64,000 nt of DNA from Arthrobacter globiformis (GCF_030817195.1 NZ_JAUSYZ010000001.1:620001-684000), one strand, 5' to 3'; shown: positions 10,496-18,919, counted from the stretch's first letter. The notes: generated from the sequence alone by a model not told the origin. A program made the numbers and translations.

Positions 10496-10538
10496 GGTGC
10501 TCCAACACTATCCCGCCCGGAGTGTCCCGCAGATTCGA

Positions 10539-10544
10539 TACCCT
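10539..10544 (+). promoter_or_regulatory. Candidate -10 box of a leaderless serS transcript
   Basis: TACCCT fits the actinobacterial TANNNT -10 and ends 6 nt before the serS GTG. There is no Shine-Dalgarno site ahead of that GTG, so transcription may begin at the start codon itself. No clear -35 is seen. Confidence 0.45.
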
Positions 10545-10550
10545 TGTCTG

Positions 10551-11831
10551 GTGATCGACGTAAAAGACCTCAGCGAAAATCCGGACAAGTTCCGCGCCAG
10601 CCAGCGCGCCCGCGGTGCGGACGAAACCCTGGTGGACGCGATCATCGACGCAGACGCGGCGCGCCGCGCAGCACTGATCAGCTTCGAAAACCTCCGCGCC
10701 GAACAGAATGCTTTCGGCAAGAAGGTGGCGCAGGCCAAGGGCGAGGAAAAACAGTCGCTGCTCGCGGAGGTCCGCGAACTCGCGGGCGCGGTGAAGGCTG
10801 CCTCCGCGGAGGCCGACGCAGCCCAGGCCAAGCAGGAAGAGCTGCTGCGCACCATCCCCAACCTCATTGAAGAAGGCGTTCCGTCAGGCGGCGAGGATGA
10901 CTACGTTGTGGTCAAGACCGTGGGCACGCCGCGCGAATTCCCTGATTTCGAGCCCCGCGACCACCTCGAGATCGGCGAGCTCATCGGCGCGATCGACATG
11001 GAGCGCGGCGCCAAGGTCTCCGGGGCGCGCTTCTACTTCCTCCGCGGCGTGGGCGCCCGGCTGGAAATGGCGTTGCTGCAGATGGCCATGGAGCAGGCCA
11101 TCGAGGCCGGCTTCATCCCCATGATCACCCCCACGCTCGTCCGCCCGGAGACCATGCAGGGCACCGGGTTCGATGTAAAGCACGACGCCGAGATCTACCG
11201 TCTCGCCGAAGACGACCTTTACCTGGTGGGCACCTCGGAGGTCCCCCTCGCCGGGTACCACGCAGACGAGATCCTGGACCTCTCCGCAGGCCCGATCCGT
11301 TTCGCCGGACAAAGCTCCTGCTACCGCCGCGAGGCCGGCTCGCACGGCAAGGACACCCGCGGGATCATCCGCGTCCACCAGTTCAACAAGGTGGAGATGT
11401 TCATTTACACCACGGTGGAAGAGGCTGCGGCCGAGCATGAGCGCCTGCTGGCTTGGGAAGAGCAGATGCTGGCCAAGTGCGAGCTTCCGTACCGCGTGAT
11501 CGACACCGCCGCCGGCGACCTCGGCATGTCCGCGGCCCGGAAGTTCGACTGCGAAGCGTGGGTCCCCACACAGGGCGCCTACCGCGAGCTGACCTCCACG
11601 TCCAACTGCACCACGTTCCAGGCGCGCCGCCTCAACATCCGTGAGCGCGTGTTCACCGAGGACGGCAGCCCCAAGGGCACCCGTGCCGTGGCCACGCTCA
11701 ATGGCACGCTGGCAACCACGCGCTGGATCGTTGCCCTGCTGGAGCACCACCAGAACGCTGACGGCTCGGTCAACGTGCCCGCGGCCCTGCAGAAGTACCT
11801 CGGCGGCCTCCAGGTTCTCCCGGTTCTCTAA
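10551..11831 (+). CDS. serS: Seryl-tRNA synthetase
   Basis: Class II aminoacyl-tRNA synthetase charging tRNA-Ser (and tRNA-Sec where present); 426 residues, the standard bacterial length. The N-terminal tRNA-binding coiled coil spans about residues 25-105 (rich in Ala/Glu/Lys/Arg). The catalytic core has LIEEGVPSGGEDD, the GTSEVPLAGYH adenylate-site region, motif 2 in FAGQSSCYRREAGSHGKDTR and motif 3 in LNGTLATTRWIVALLE. GTG 10551 (VIDVKDLSENPDKF) gives the canonical N-terminus. There is no ribosome site, and a TANNNT box ends 6 nt before it, so leaderless initiation is likely. Divergent from the lipid-kinase gene. Confidence 0.96.
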   Translation: MIDVKDLSENPDKFRASQRARGADETLVDAIIDADAARRAALISFENLRAEQNAFGKKVAQAKGEEKQSLLAEVRELAGAVKAASAEADAAQAKQEELLRTIPNLIEEGVPSGGEDDYVVVKTVGTPREFPDFEPRDHLEIGELIGAIDMERGAKVSGARFYFLRGVGARLEMALLQMAMEQAIEAGFIPMITPTLVRPETMQGTGFDVKHDAEIYRLAEDDLYLVGTSEVPLAGYHADEILDLSAGPIRFAGQSSCYRREAGSHGKDTRGIIRVHQFNKVEMFIYTTVEEAAAEHERLLAWEEQMLAKCELPYRVIDTAAGDLGMSAARKFDCEAWVPTQGAYRELTSTSNCTTFQARRLNIRERVFTEDGSPKGTRAVATLNGTLATTRWIVALLEHHQNADGSVNVPAALQKYLGGLQVLPVL

Positions 11832-11845
11832 GTCCGGTTCCGTCC

Positions 11846-11893
11846 AGCGGGTAAATACTCACACCGGGGACAACGTGTGAATATTTACCCGCT
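11846..11893 (+). terminator. Long hairpin after serS
   Basis: Arms of 19 nt (11846-11864 and 11875-11893; AGCGGGTAAATACTCACAC against its complement, one mismatch) around a 10-nt loop. It starts 14 nt after the serS stop, so it is probably the serS terminator or 3' stabiliser, although there is no T run. The A/T-rich mid-stem (GTAAATA) is unusual for this genome. Confidence 0.6.
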
Positions 11894-11956
11894 GTTAGCG
11901 CGCTGCTGTGCTCTGCGTCCTAGCTGGTGTCAGGGGCGTCTGCTCTACTAGAAAGC

Positions 11957-12802
11957 ATGACTACACTGACTGAATCCTCAGCCGCCGGCATCGAAGACCG
12001 GCGAGAAGCACACCAAAAACTCATGATCGCCCTGGACGTGGACGGCACCCTCGTGGACCACGACGGCCACATGTCCGCTCCGGTCCGTGAGGCCGCACAG
12101 TCTGTGGTGGCGGCCGGGCACGAGGTGATGATCGCAACCGGGCGTTCACTCAACGCCACGCTCCCCATCATCGAACAGATCGGCCTGGACCGCGGTTACG
12201 CCGTCTGCTGCAACGGCGGCGTGACGCTGCGCCTGGACCCCGGGCTGCCCAGCGGCTACGACATCATCCACAAGGCCACCTTCGATCCGGGCCCGGCGCT
12301 CCGCGCGCTCCGAAAGCGCCTGCCGGCAGCAAAATACGCGCTGGAGGACGAGGACGGGAACTTCCTCTCCACCGAACGCTTCCAGGATGCGAGCTTCGGC
12401 GTCGAGGCCATCGGGGTGGACTTCCAGACCATGCTCGAGGCCACAGCGGTCCGCGTCGTGGTCTTCAGTGCGGAGAACACGCCGGAGGAGTTCAACGAAG
12501 CCATCGAGCACATCGGCCTCGCCGGTGTGACCTATTCGGTCGGCTGGACCGCGTGGCTGGACATCGCCGCTGCCGGCGTCACCAAGGCCAGTGCACTGGA
12601 GAACCTCCGCAGCCGCCTCGGCGTTGATCCAGCCGCCACGGTTGCCATCGGCGACGGCCGCAATGACATCGAAATGCTCGCCTGGGCTGGCCGCGGGGTG
12701 GCCATGGGGCAGGCTCCGGAGGAAGTGGTCGCCGCGGCGGACGAGGTCACCAAGTCGGTATACGACGACGGCGCCGCCCACGTGCTGCGCGGCCTCCTCT
12801 AG
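11957..12802 (+). CDS. HAD-superfamily hydrolase, Cof type
   Basis: 281 residues. Motif I is ALDVDGTLVDHDG (nucleophile Asp), motif II is in MIATGRS, and the C-terminal motif is VAIGDGRNDIEMLAWAGRGVAM, which together with the inserted alpha/beta cap is the Cof (type IIB) class that dephosphorylates sugar phosphates, pyridoxal phosphate or flavin intermediates. The substrate cannot be predicted. ATG 11957 (MTTLTESSAAG) is chosen over an in-frame GTG at 11927 because GAAAG sits close upstream. It converges on the HTH gene (9 nt apart). Confidence 0.87.
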   Translation: MTTLTESSAAGIEDRREAHQKLMIALDVDGTLVDHDGHMSAPVREAAQSVVAAGHEVMIATGRSLNATLPIIEQIGLDRGYAVCCNGGVTLRLDPGLPSGYDIIHKATFDPGPALRALRKRLPAAKYALEDEDGNFLSTERFQDASFGVEAIGVDFQTMLEATAVRVVVFSAENTPEEFNEAIEHIGLAGVTYSVGWTAWLDIAAAGVTKASALENLRSRLGVDPAATVAIGDGRNDIEMLAWAGRGVAMGQAPEEVVAAADEVTKSVYDDGAAHVLRGLL

Positions 12803-12811
12803 CGGGCGGGG

Positions 12812-13411
12812 CTAGCGCACGTCGAGAATCAGTGCGAGCAGCCTGGCCGCCGCCGGCCGGGCTGCGTGCTCCTCGTTCCACTGCGACCTCGCCACGGCCT
12901 TGCTGACAGCCTGGGAGGTTATGCCGAGTTCGGCGGCCACCGTCTTCTGCTGGCCGCGCACCCCGGGGGTCATCAGGTCAAGCACGCGCCACTCGGCCTC
13001 GCTCCTGTCCCGGACTATGTGGCCCAGCAGACGGAGCACGGACTCCGACTCGGCCGCCACGTCCGGCAGGGGACCCTCCACGGCCACCGGGATGCGCTCC
13101 TTGCTGTTGCGGAGGCGGTCCACGGCCCGGCGGGCGTAGATGAGGCCGTGCCCGCTGGCGTCCTTGATCTGGTTCGGCAGCGGCTCATTCACGGGACCCA
13201 CGCCAATCCCCACATACCAGCTTCCGCAGCGGAGCGCGATCAGGGCGGCATCCACCGCCTGGTGCGGGCAATCCACGATTCCCTGCACCTCGTCCTCAAC
13301 GGAGCGGTCAAAGTCCAGTCGCGCCGGGATATGCCGTAGATCCTTGAGGAGATGCGGGACCCGGTCGCCGTCGCGCCGGCTGTCTGTTTGATTGATAGTC
13401 AGCGTGAACAT
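12812..13411 (-). CDS. Helix-turn-helix protein, possibly SatD-like
   Basis: 199 residues. The N-terminal half (LTINQTDSRRDGDRVPHLL through EDEVQGIVDCP and WYVGIGVGPV) is reminiscent of the SatD family, whose members have a short acidic 'DE-QG' motif. The C-terminus holds a MarR/sigma-like helix-turn-helix, QQKTVAAELGITSQAVSKAV, directly after VRGQQ. SatD was described next to stress-related genes in Streptococcus, but its biochemical role is unclear, so only a DNA-binding role is inferred. No clear ribosome site precedes the ATG. Transcribed away from ppa, with a strong terminator between them. Confidence 0.6.
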   Translation of the reverse strand: MFTLTINQTDSRRDGDRVPHLLKDLRHIPARLDFDRSVEDEVQGIVDCPHQAVDAALIALRCGSWYVGIGVGPVNEPLPNQIKDASGHGLIYARRAVDRLRNSKERIPVAVEGPLPDVAAESESVLRLLGHIVRDRSEAEWRVLDLMTPGVRGQQKTVAAELGITSQAVSKAVARSQWNEEHAARPAAARLLALILDVR

Positions 13412-13485
13412 TGTGGAAATCAGACTACCCGGTGCCCACGCCGAGGCAAGCTGGGAGCCGACGGCACGTTACGGATCTCACGCTG

Positions 13486-13523
13486 AACGCGAACGGACAC
13501 TTCAGCCCGCCAGTTCGCGCGTT
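13486..13523. repeat. Interspersed palindromic repeat (22-mer family, single copy)
   Basis: AACGCGAAC (13486-13494) and GTTCGCGCGTT (13513-13523) form an imperfect palindrome. The 22-mer at 13487-13508 matches 19 of 22 positions of the element at 30944-30965 (GCGCGAACGTACACTTAAG...). It lies in the ppa/HTH intergenic region. Confidence 0.6.
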
Positions 13524-13532
13524 AAAGAACGA

Positions 13533-13573
13533 CGGCGGCCGGTGCGGTTCGTGAGGAACCGCACCGGCCGCCG
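13533..13573 (-). terminator. Terminator of ppa
   Basis: Perfect 18-bp stem (13533-13550 and 13556-13573) with loop GTGAG. On the minus strand it is followed by GTCGTTCTTTAAC, a modest U-rich tail. It sits 69 nt after the ppa stop and before the next minus-strand gene. Confidence 0.8.
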
Positions 13574-13641
13574 GCAGTAGGTGGGCCCACATCGCCAGGG
13601 TTCCCTGGCCGAGCGGAGCGAGGCTAGGGAGGCGGTGGGGA

Positions 13642-14130
13642 TTAGTGCGCTGCGGGCACGTAACGCTTGATCGAAGCCTCAAGTTCGGCTTCGGCAGCAG
13701 CGCGGTCGGCCCAGCCTTCGGCCTTGACCCACTTGCCGGGCTCCAGGTCCTTGTAACGGGTGAAGAAGTGCTCGATTTCCTTGATCAGGAATTCGTTGAC
13801 GTCGCTGACTTCCTGGATGTGGTCGAACCGCGGGTCGGCCGGAACGCAGAGGACCTTGGCGTCGCCGCCGCCGTCGTCGGTCATGTTGAAGACGCCGATC
13901 GGGCGGGCTTCGACGATGACGCCCGGGATCAGATCGAAATCCTGCAGGAGCACCAGTGCGTCCAGCGGGTCACCGTCTTCGCCGAGGGTGTTCTCGAAGA
14001 AGCCGTAGTGGGTGGGGTACTGCATGGAAGTGAAGAGGACACGGTCCAGGCGGACTCGGCCGGTCTCATGGTCGACTTCGTACTTGACGCGCGATCCCTT
14101 GGGGATCTCGATGGTCACGTCATGCTTCAT
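13642..14130 (-). CDS. ppa: Inorganic pyrophosphatase
   Basis: Family I soluble pyrophosphatase, 162 residues, hydrolysing PPi to two phosphates and pulling forward tRNA charging, DNA and RNA synthesis. The metal-binding signature is intact: GEDGDPLDALVLL (three Asp), with KYEVDHETGRVRLDR and the PTHYGFF substrate strand. ATG 14130 is chosen (MKHDVTIEIPKGSRVKYE) with GAGGAG 6 nt ahead, although the frame is open to 14184. Its place next to dacB, the DUF2342 gene, tilS and hpt is conserved among actinobacteria. Confidence 0.96.
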   Translation of the reverse strand: MKHDVTIEIPKGSRVKYEVDHETGRVRLDRVLFTSMQYPTHYGFFENTLGEDGDPLDALVLLQDFDLIPGVIVEARPIGVFNMTDDGGGDAKVLCVPADPRFDHIQEVSDVNEFLIKEIEHFFTRYKDLEPGKWVKAEGWADRAAAEAELEASIKRYVPAAH

Positions 14131-14284
14131 GGAATGCTCCTCGACGATTGCTTGGTGTTCGCGGCACACGCGATGATCAACCAAAAATGGACTGTCGGTG
14201 CCGCCGACTACTATTGAGGATATAGCGAGAGGCCCAGGTTTCAGGAACTAATGGGGTAATTTCAGGACTTTGAGGACCAGCAGC

Positions 14285-15805
14285 ATGAGCGGCACCAGGA
14301 GCACGGCGAGTGGCCGCGGCAGGCTTTCCAGCATGATCCGGAGCTGGCCCACCGTCCTGCTCACAGTGCTCCTCCTGGCGCTGGCCCTTCCCTCCGGGAT
14401 GCTCATTGCCCCCGCGCTGACCGGACCGGCCCGGTCCACTGCCGAACCCGCCCAGACCCCGGCCTGGCAACTGGTCCCGGAACGACTGTCCGTCCCGCAG
14501 GGCATCGATCCGCTCAGCAACGCCGCACCGGTGCCGGTTCCCGCCAAGGTGGCGGCCCGGCTCGACCCCGTCCTCAAGACCGACGGCGGCGGCTCCTTCA
14601 CAGCCGTGGTCCAGGACGCCGCCAGCGGCAAGGTCCTGTATGACCGCGAAGGTGCCGCCAGCAGGATTCCGGCCTCCAACATGAAGCTCCTCACCGCCGT
14701 GGCCGCGCTGCGGGGGATCGGCCCCGAGGAACGTTTCAGCATCAGGGTCCTCGCCGGGCCGGCGACCGAAACGCCGGGAGCAACTCCGGGAGCAGCCCCG
14801 GCGGCTGCAACCAGGTCCGTCGTGCTGGTGGGCGGCGGCGACGTCCTGCTCGGCGCCGGCTACTCCGCCGAATCCAAGGTCCTTGGCCATGCCGGGCTTG
14901 CCACGCTGGCCAAGCAGACTGTGGAGTCACTGCGGAAAGCCGGCTTCAAGGGGCAGGTCCAGGTGCTTGTGGATGATTCCCTTTTCACCGGTCCGGCGCT
15001 GAATCCGGCCTGGAGCCCGGATGACGTTGCGGCCGGCGAGATGGCCCCGCTGTTTCCGCTGGCCCTGAACTCGGCGCGGTTTGATCCCGCAGACACCACG
15101 GCTCCCCGGCCCCAGGACTCCGCCATCGCCTCGGGCGAGGCATTCGCTGCCGGGCTCAAGGCGGCAGGTGCCGCCACTGGCCTCACGGTGGCACCCGCCG
15201 TCGTACGTCTTGACGGAAAGCCGGCGGCCGACGCCAAAGTCCTCGCCGAGGTGCGGTCCGCGACGGTCAGCCAGCAGGTGGACCTCATGCTCCAGACCTC
15301 GGATAACTACCTCGCCGAAACCCTTGGCCGCATGACAGCTGTGGCGGGCGGCCAGCCCGGGACGAACGAGACGGCCAGGGCCGCCGTTCTTGAACAGCTC
15401 TCCGGGCTGGGAATCCCCACGGACGGGATGTTCGCCGCGGATGTGTCCGGACTGGCCCTGGCCAACCAGGTTTCCGCCCGCCAGTTCTCTGAGGTGGTTC
15501 GCGCCATCACCAACGGCAAGGACACCCGGCTCAGGGCTGCGCTGGCGGGGTTCCCCGTGGCGGGGCTGACGGGCACGCTCGGCGACAGATACATCGACGA
15601 GTCCACGGCCGAGGGCGCTGGCCTGGTACGGGCCAAAACGGGAACCCTGAACACTGTCATCGCACTTAGCGGGTACGTGGTGGACGCCGACGGCAGGCTC
15701 CTGGTGTTCTCCTTCATAGGCAACGGCCTGGCGCCGGGAGCCGACGGCAACAAGCCGGCCCTGGACACAGCGGCCACGGCGCTGGCCGGCTGCGGCTGCA
15801 GTTAG
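14285..15805 (+). CDS. dacB: D-alanyl-D-alanine carboxypeptidase/endopeptidase (PBP4-like, S13)
   Basis: 506 residues. The N-terminal hydrophobic segment (about 18-45) is a signal peptide or anchor, so the enzyme works outside the membrane on peptidoglycan stem peptides. The three active-site motifs of the S13 family are present: SxxK in PASNMKLLTAV (Ser about 131), SxN in TSDNYLAETLG (about 338) and KTG in RAKTGTLNTV (about 451). The large inserted domain typical of PBP4 lies between the first two motifs. ATG 14285 has GAGGA about 10 nt upstream; a TTG at 14270 is in frame but less likely. First plus-strand gene of the run dacB-DUF2342-tilS-hpt. Confidence 0.92.
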   Translation: MSGTRSTASGRGRLSSMIRSWPTVLLTVLLLALALPSGMLIAPALTGPARSTAEPAQTPAWQLVPERLSVPQGIDPLSNAAPVPVPAKVAARLDPVLKTDGGGSFTAVVQDAASGKVLYDREGAASRIPASNMKLLTAVAALRGIGPEERFSIRVLAGPATETPGATPGAAPAAATRSVVLVGGGDVLLGAGYSAESKVLGHAGLATLAKQTVESLRKAGFKGQVQVLVDDSLFTGPALNPAWSPDDVAAGEMAPLFPLALNSARFDPADTTAPRPQDSAIASGEAFAAGLKAAGAATGLTVAPAVVRLDGKPAADAKVLAEVRSATVSQQVDLMLQTSDNYLAETLGRMTAVAGGQPGTNETARAAVLEQLSGLGIPTDGMFAADVSGLALANQVSARQFSEVVRAITNGKDTRLRAALAGFPVAGLTGTLGDRYIDESTAEGAGLVRAKTGTLNTVIALSGYVVDADGRLLVFSFIGNGLAPGADGNKPALDTAATALAGCGCS

Positions 15806-15888
15806 GCGTGTCTTATGCCTCCGGTGCAGCGGAGTGCCGGTTCGCCGGTCAGCGAACTTAAGGCGCGCTGCAAGGCACGTATGTTCTG

Positions 15889-17016
15889 ATGGAGCGTATG
15901 GAGTCCACTGCAAGCCAGTCATCCGCCCCTGCCCAGGCCCTCATCAACTGGGACCTTGCCGCGTCCACAGCAGCACGGCTGGCTCCGCCCGGGCCGTCGC
16001 TGACCGCCGCCGAGATCGGGGACGCCGTCTCCCAGCTGCGGGAGCTGGCAGATGCCTCCGTTTCGCACGTCCACCAGATCACCGGGCTGGAAGCCGCGCG
16101 GGACCTCCGTGACTCGTCCGTCCTCGTTGTGGACCGTGCCTCGTGGGCGAAGGCCAACACGCAGAGCTTCGCGGTGATGCTGAAGCCCGCCATCGAAAAG
16201 ATGCTGGAGAACCGCCGCGGCACCGTCAGCCCCGGAGCCGCCACGGTCAGCGGCGCCATCACCGGCAGCCAGCTCGGCGCCGTGCTCGCGTTCCTCTCCA
16301 GCAAGGTGCTGGGCCAGTATGATCCCTTTGCCGCGCTCGCCGAAGGGTCGCAGGCGCCGTCGGGCGGCCGCCTGCTGCTTGTCGCGCCCAACATCATCGC
16401 CGTCGAGCGCGAGCTGAATGTGGACCCCACGGATTTCCGGCTTTGGGTGTGCCTGCACGAGCAGACGCACCGGGTGCAGTTCGCTGCGGCACCGTGGCTC
16501 CGGCACCACATGCTGAACGAGATCGACAACCTCAGCGGGCACCTGCTGGGCAACGTGGACTCCCTGATGGAACGTGCCTCGGCGGCCGCACGCTCGCTCA
16601 AGGACCGTGCCGCCTCCGGTTCCACTCCCGGCCGCGGCGCCATCCTCGATCTCCTGCAGGATCCCGAGGAGAAGGCCTCACTGTCCCACCTGACGGCGGT
16701 CATGAGCCTGCTCGAAGGCCACGCCAACGTGGTGATGGATGCCGTGGACGCCAGCATCGTCCCCTCCGTGAAGACCATCCGGCAGCGGTTCAACGCCCGC
16801 GGCAAGGACAGAGGTGTCATCGAGAAGTTCATCCGCAGCCTGCTGGGCCTGGACGCCAAGATGAAGCAGTACAGCGACGGCGCCAAGTTTGTCCGCGCCG
16901 TGGTGGATGTGGCCGGGATGGACGGCTTCAACCGCGTCTGGGAGGCTCCGGCGAACCTGCCCACCGAAGAGGAAATCCACAACGCCAGGATCTGGCTCGA
17001 CAGGATGGGTTTCTAG
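15889..17016 (+). CDS. DUF2342 zinc-dependent metalloprotease
   Basis: 375 residues, in the actinobacterial DUF2342 family often labelled 'coenzyme F420 biosynthesis-associated' or zincin-like metallopeptidase. The HExxH zinc motif is in LHEQTHRVQFAAAPWLRHHM (about residues 190-205). A later glutamate-rich segment (SLLEGHANVVMDAVD) probably supplies the third ligand. Physiological role unknown; the F420 label reflects gene context in other species. Start uncertain: ATG 15889 and ATG 15898 are both in frame, with no ribosome site, and TATGTT (15880-15885) lies just upstream. It ends 6 nt before tilS, so the two are probably co-transcribed. Confidence 0.88.
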   Translation: MERMESTASQSSAPAQALINWDLAASTAARLAPPGPSLTAAEIGDAVSQLRELADASVSHVHQITGLEAARDLRDSSVLVVDRASWAKANTQSFAVMLKPAIEKMLENRRGTVSPGAATVSGAITGSQLGAVLAFLSSKVLGQYDPFAALAEGSQAPSGGRLLLVAPNIIAVERELNVDPTDFRLWVCLHEQTHRVQFAAAPWLRHHMLNEIDNLSGHLLGNVDSLMERASAAARSLKDRAASGSTPGRGAILDLLQDPEEKASLSHLTAVMSLLEGHANVVMDAVDASIVPSVKTIRQRFNARGKDRGVIEKFIRSLLGLDAKMKQYSDGAKFVRAVVDVAGMDGFNRVWEAPANLPTEEEIHNARIWLDRMGF

Positions 17017-17022
17017 GTTTTC

Positions 17023-18210
17023 GTGCAGCACCTCCCCAACACTCCAGGCGGCTCTGTCCGCGGCGGGCCTATTGCCAGCGGACCGGTTCCCAGCGGGCCT
17101 GTCCCCAGCGGAAGACGGCGGCCTGGCCGACTGGCGCCGGTCCTCGGCACAGCACGGAAAATGCTGCAGAATACGCTGGCCGAAGCCGGCTATCCCGAAC
17201 GCGTCCTGGTGGCCTGCAGCGGCGGCCCGGACTCCCTGGCCCTGGCAGCTGTGGCCGCCTACTTTGCGCGCCGCGGCCACGTGGACGGCCGTCCCGTCAC
17301 CGTGGGCGCCGTGGTTGTGGACCACCAGCTGCAGCCCGGATCCGCTGATGTTGCGGCGAGAACCGCTGAGACCCTCCGGGACCTGGGCCTGGACCCGGTG
17401 CAGATCCGCACTGTCGATGTCGCCTCCACCGGTTTCGGGCCGGAAGCTGCAGCCCGCGATGCGCGCCATGCCGCACTCGAGGCGGCGGCAAGGGAGTGGG
17501 AAGCCGGCGCCATCCTCCTGGGGCACACACTCGATGACCAGGCCGAGCAGGTGCTGCTGGGCCTGGCCCGCGGCTCAGGCACGCGGTCCCTCGCCGGGAT
17601 GCGCCCTGCCCGGGGCAAGCTGCTCCGGCCGTTCCTGGGCCTGCGCAGGGTAGACACCCTGGAGATCTGCCGTGCAGAGGAACTCGATCCCTGGCACGAC
17701 CCCAGCAACGCCGATCCTGCCTTCGCACGTTCGCGGACCAGGGTGGAGGTCATGCCGGTGCTGGAGGAAAAACTCGGTCCGGGTGTTGCCGAGTCCCTCG
17801 CGCGCACCGCCGCCATCCTGCAGCTGGATGCCGATTATCTGGAGGACGTGGCCAACAGCACCTACGAGTCGCTCGCCGAGCGCGACGGTCCGGACACCAG
17901 CCTCCCGGAGGCTGCCCTGACTGAGCTTGCCCCGGCCATCAGGTTCCGTGTGATCGCGAAGGCGGCTGCCGGCGTCGGCGGTCAACAGCCCAGCTTCCAG
18001 CGCCTTTTGGCGGCGGAAGCACTGCTGCGGCGGAAGGGCTCGGCCGGTCCGGTGGAACTGCCCGGCGGGGTAAGCGTGTACCGCCTCTCGCTTGCCGAGC
18101 TGCAGGACCGGGAGCGTGCCCAGGGGCTGAGCGGGACGGAAGGCGTTCCCCGCGAGGCCGCCCGCTGTGGGAAGCTTGTATTCCGGCTTCATAAACCGTC
18201 CCGCAAATAG
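17023..18210 (+). CDS. tilS: tRNA(Ile)-lysidine synthetase
   Basis: Modifies C34 of the CAU anticodon of tRNA-Ile to lysidine so that it reads AUA; essential in most bacteria. The PP-loop ATP-binding motif is VACSGGPDSLALAAVAAYF (about residue 65), followed by the Asp-His motif VVVDHQLQPGSADVA and GHTLDDQAEQVLLGLARGSG. 395 residues from GTG 17023. The first about 45 residues are low-complexity (three PVPSG-like units from a 15-bp tandem repeat) and are not part of the conserved fold, so the true start could be further in (for example ATG 17161). Followed by hpt 29 nt downstream, the classical tilS-hpt-ftsH order, here interrupted before ftsH. Confidence 0.94.
   Translation: MQHLPNTPGGSVRGGPIASGPVPSGPVPSGRRRPGRLAPVLGTARKMLQNTLAEAGYPERVLVACSGGPDSLALAAVAAYFARRGHVDGRPVTVGAVVVDHQLQPGSADVAARTAETLRDLGLDPVQIRTVDVASTGFGPEAAARDARHAALEAAAREWEAGAILLGHTLDDQAEQVLLGLARGSGTRSLAGMRPARGKLLRPFLGLRRVDTLEICRAEELDPWHDPSNADPAFARSRTRVEVMPVLEEKLGPGVAESLARTAAILQLDADYLEDVANSTYESLAERDGPDTSLPEAALTELAPAIRFRVIAKAAAGVGGQQPSFQRLLAAEALLRRKGSAGPVELPGGVSVYRLSLAELQDRERAQGLSGTEGVPREAARCGKLVFRLHKPSRK
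17065..17109 (+). repeat. 15-bp tandem repeat in the tilS N-terminal coding region
   Basis: Three 15-bp units: GGGCCTATTGCCAGC, GGACCGGTTCCCAGC and GGGCCTGTCCCCAGC. They encode GPIAS/GPVPS/GPVPS. The unit is a multiple of three, so copy-number change would keep the frame. Confidence 0.7.
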
Positions 18211-18239
18211 TCGCACCCGCATCTACACAGGAGCAATTG

Positions 18240-18791
18240 GTGGATTCATCCGACGTCCAGGCAGACCTCAAGCACGTTCTCTACACCAAGGAACAGATCC
18301 AGCAGCGCATCACCGAGCTCGCGGCGCAGATCGACAAGGACTACGAAGGCCGTGAAATCCTCATCGTGGGCGTGCTCAAGGGTGCGGTCATGGTCATGGC
18401 TGACCTTGCGCGTGCACTGCACAGCCACATCTCCATGGACTGGATGGCAGTCTCCTCCTACGGCTCCGGCACGCAGTCCTCGGGCGTGGTGCGAATCCTC
18501 AAGGACCTCGACACGGACCTGATGGGCAAGGACGTGCTCATCGTCGAGGACATCATCGACTCCGGCCTCACCCTGTCCTGGCTGAAGACCAACCTCGAAT
18601 CCCGCGGCACCGCCTCGGTGGAAATCTGCACCGCCTTCCGCAAGCCGACCGCCGCGAAGGTGGAGATCGACGTCAAGTATGTCGGCTATGACATCCCGAA
18701 CGAGTTCGTGGTGGGCTACGGCCTGGACTACGCCGAGAAGTACCGCAACCTGGACTTCGTGGGCACCCTGGCCCCGCACGTCTACGAGTAG
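18240..18791 (+). CDS. hpt: Hypoxanthine(-guanine) phosphoribosyltransferase
   Basis: Purine-salvage enzyme transferring phosphoribosyl from PRPP to hypoxanthine or guanine; 183 residues. The PRPP-binding loop is VLIVEDIIDSGLTLSWL (about 98-114). The flexible catalytic loop is in VSSYGSGTQSSGVV, and the base-binding region is VGYDIPNEFVVGYGLDYAEKYR. GTG 18240 sits 6 nt after AGGAG; a TTG three bases earlier is in frame but too close. Downstream lies repeat element B rather than ftsH. Confidence 0.95.
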   Translation: MDSSDVQADLKHVLYTKEQIQQRITELAAQIDKDYEGREILIVGVLKGAVMVMADLARALHSHISMDWMAVSSYGSGTQSSGVVRILKDLDTDLMGKDVLIVEDIIDSGLTLSWLKTNLESRGTASVEICTAFRKPTAAKVEIDVKYVGYDIPNEFVVGYGLDYAEKYRNLDFVGTLAPHVYE

Positions 18792-18813
18792 GCGCCCCTG
18801 CCGGATCGGCCCC

Positions 18814-18919
18814 GCATTTCTGCACCGCTTTCGGTGAATGCGCCGCCGTCGGACCCTGGAAACACGGGCCCGGCGGCGGCGCGTCCCGCTTAATCCCATC
18901 TGAAGCGGAGCAGAAAAGC
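18814..18919. repeat. Palindromic repeat element B (106 bp)
   Basis: Left end GCATTTCTGCACCGCTTTCG (18814-18833) is the exact complement of the right end of element A. The right end is CTGAAGCGGAGCAGAAAAGC (18900-18919), its imperfect partner. Inside are G/C arms GCGCCGCCG...CGGCGGCGC (18840-18882). Same length as element A. It lies between the convergent hpt and DUF559 genes. Confidence 0.78.
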
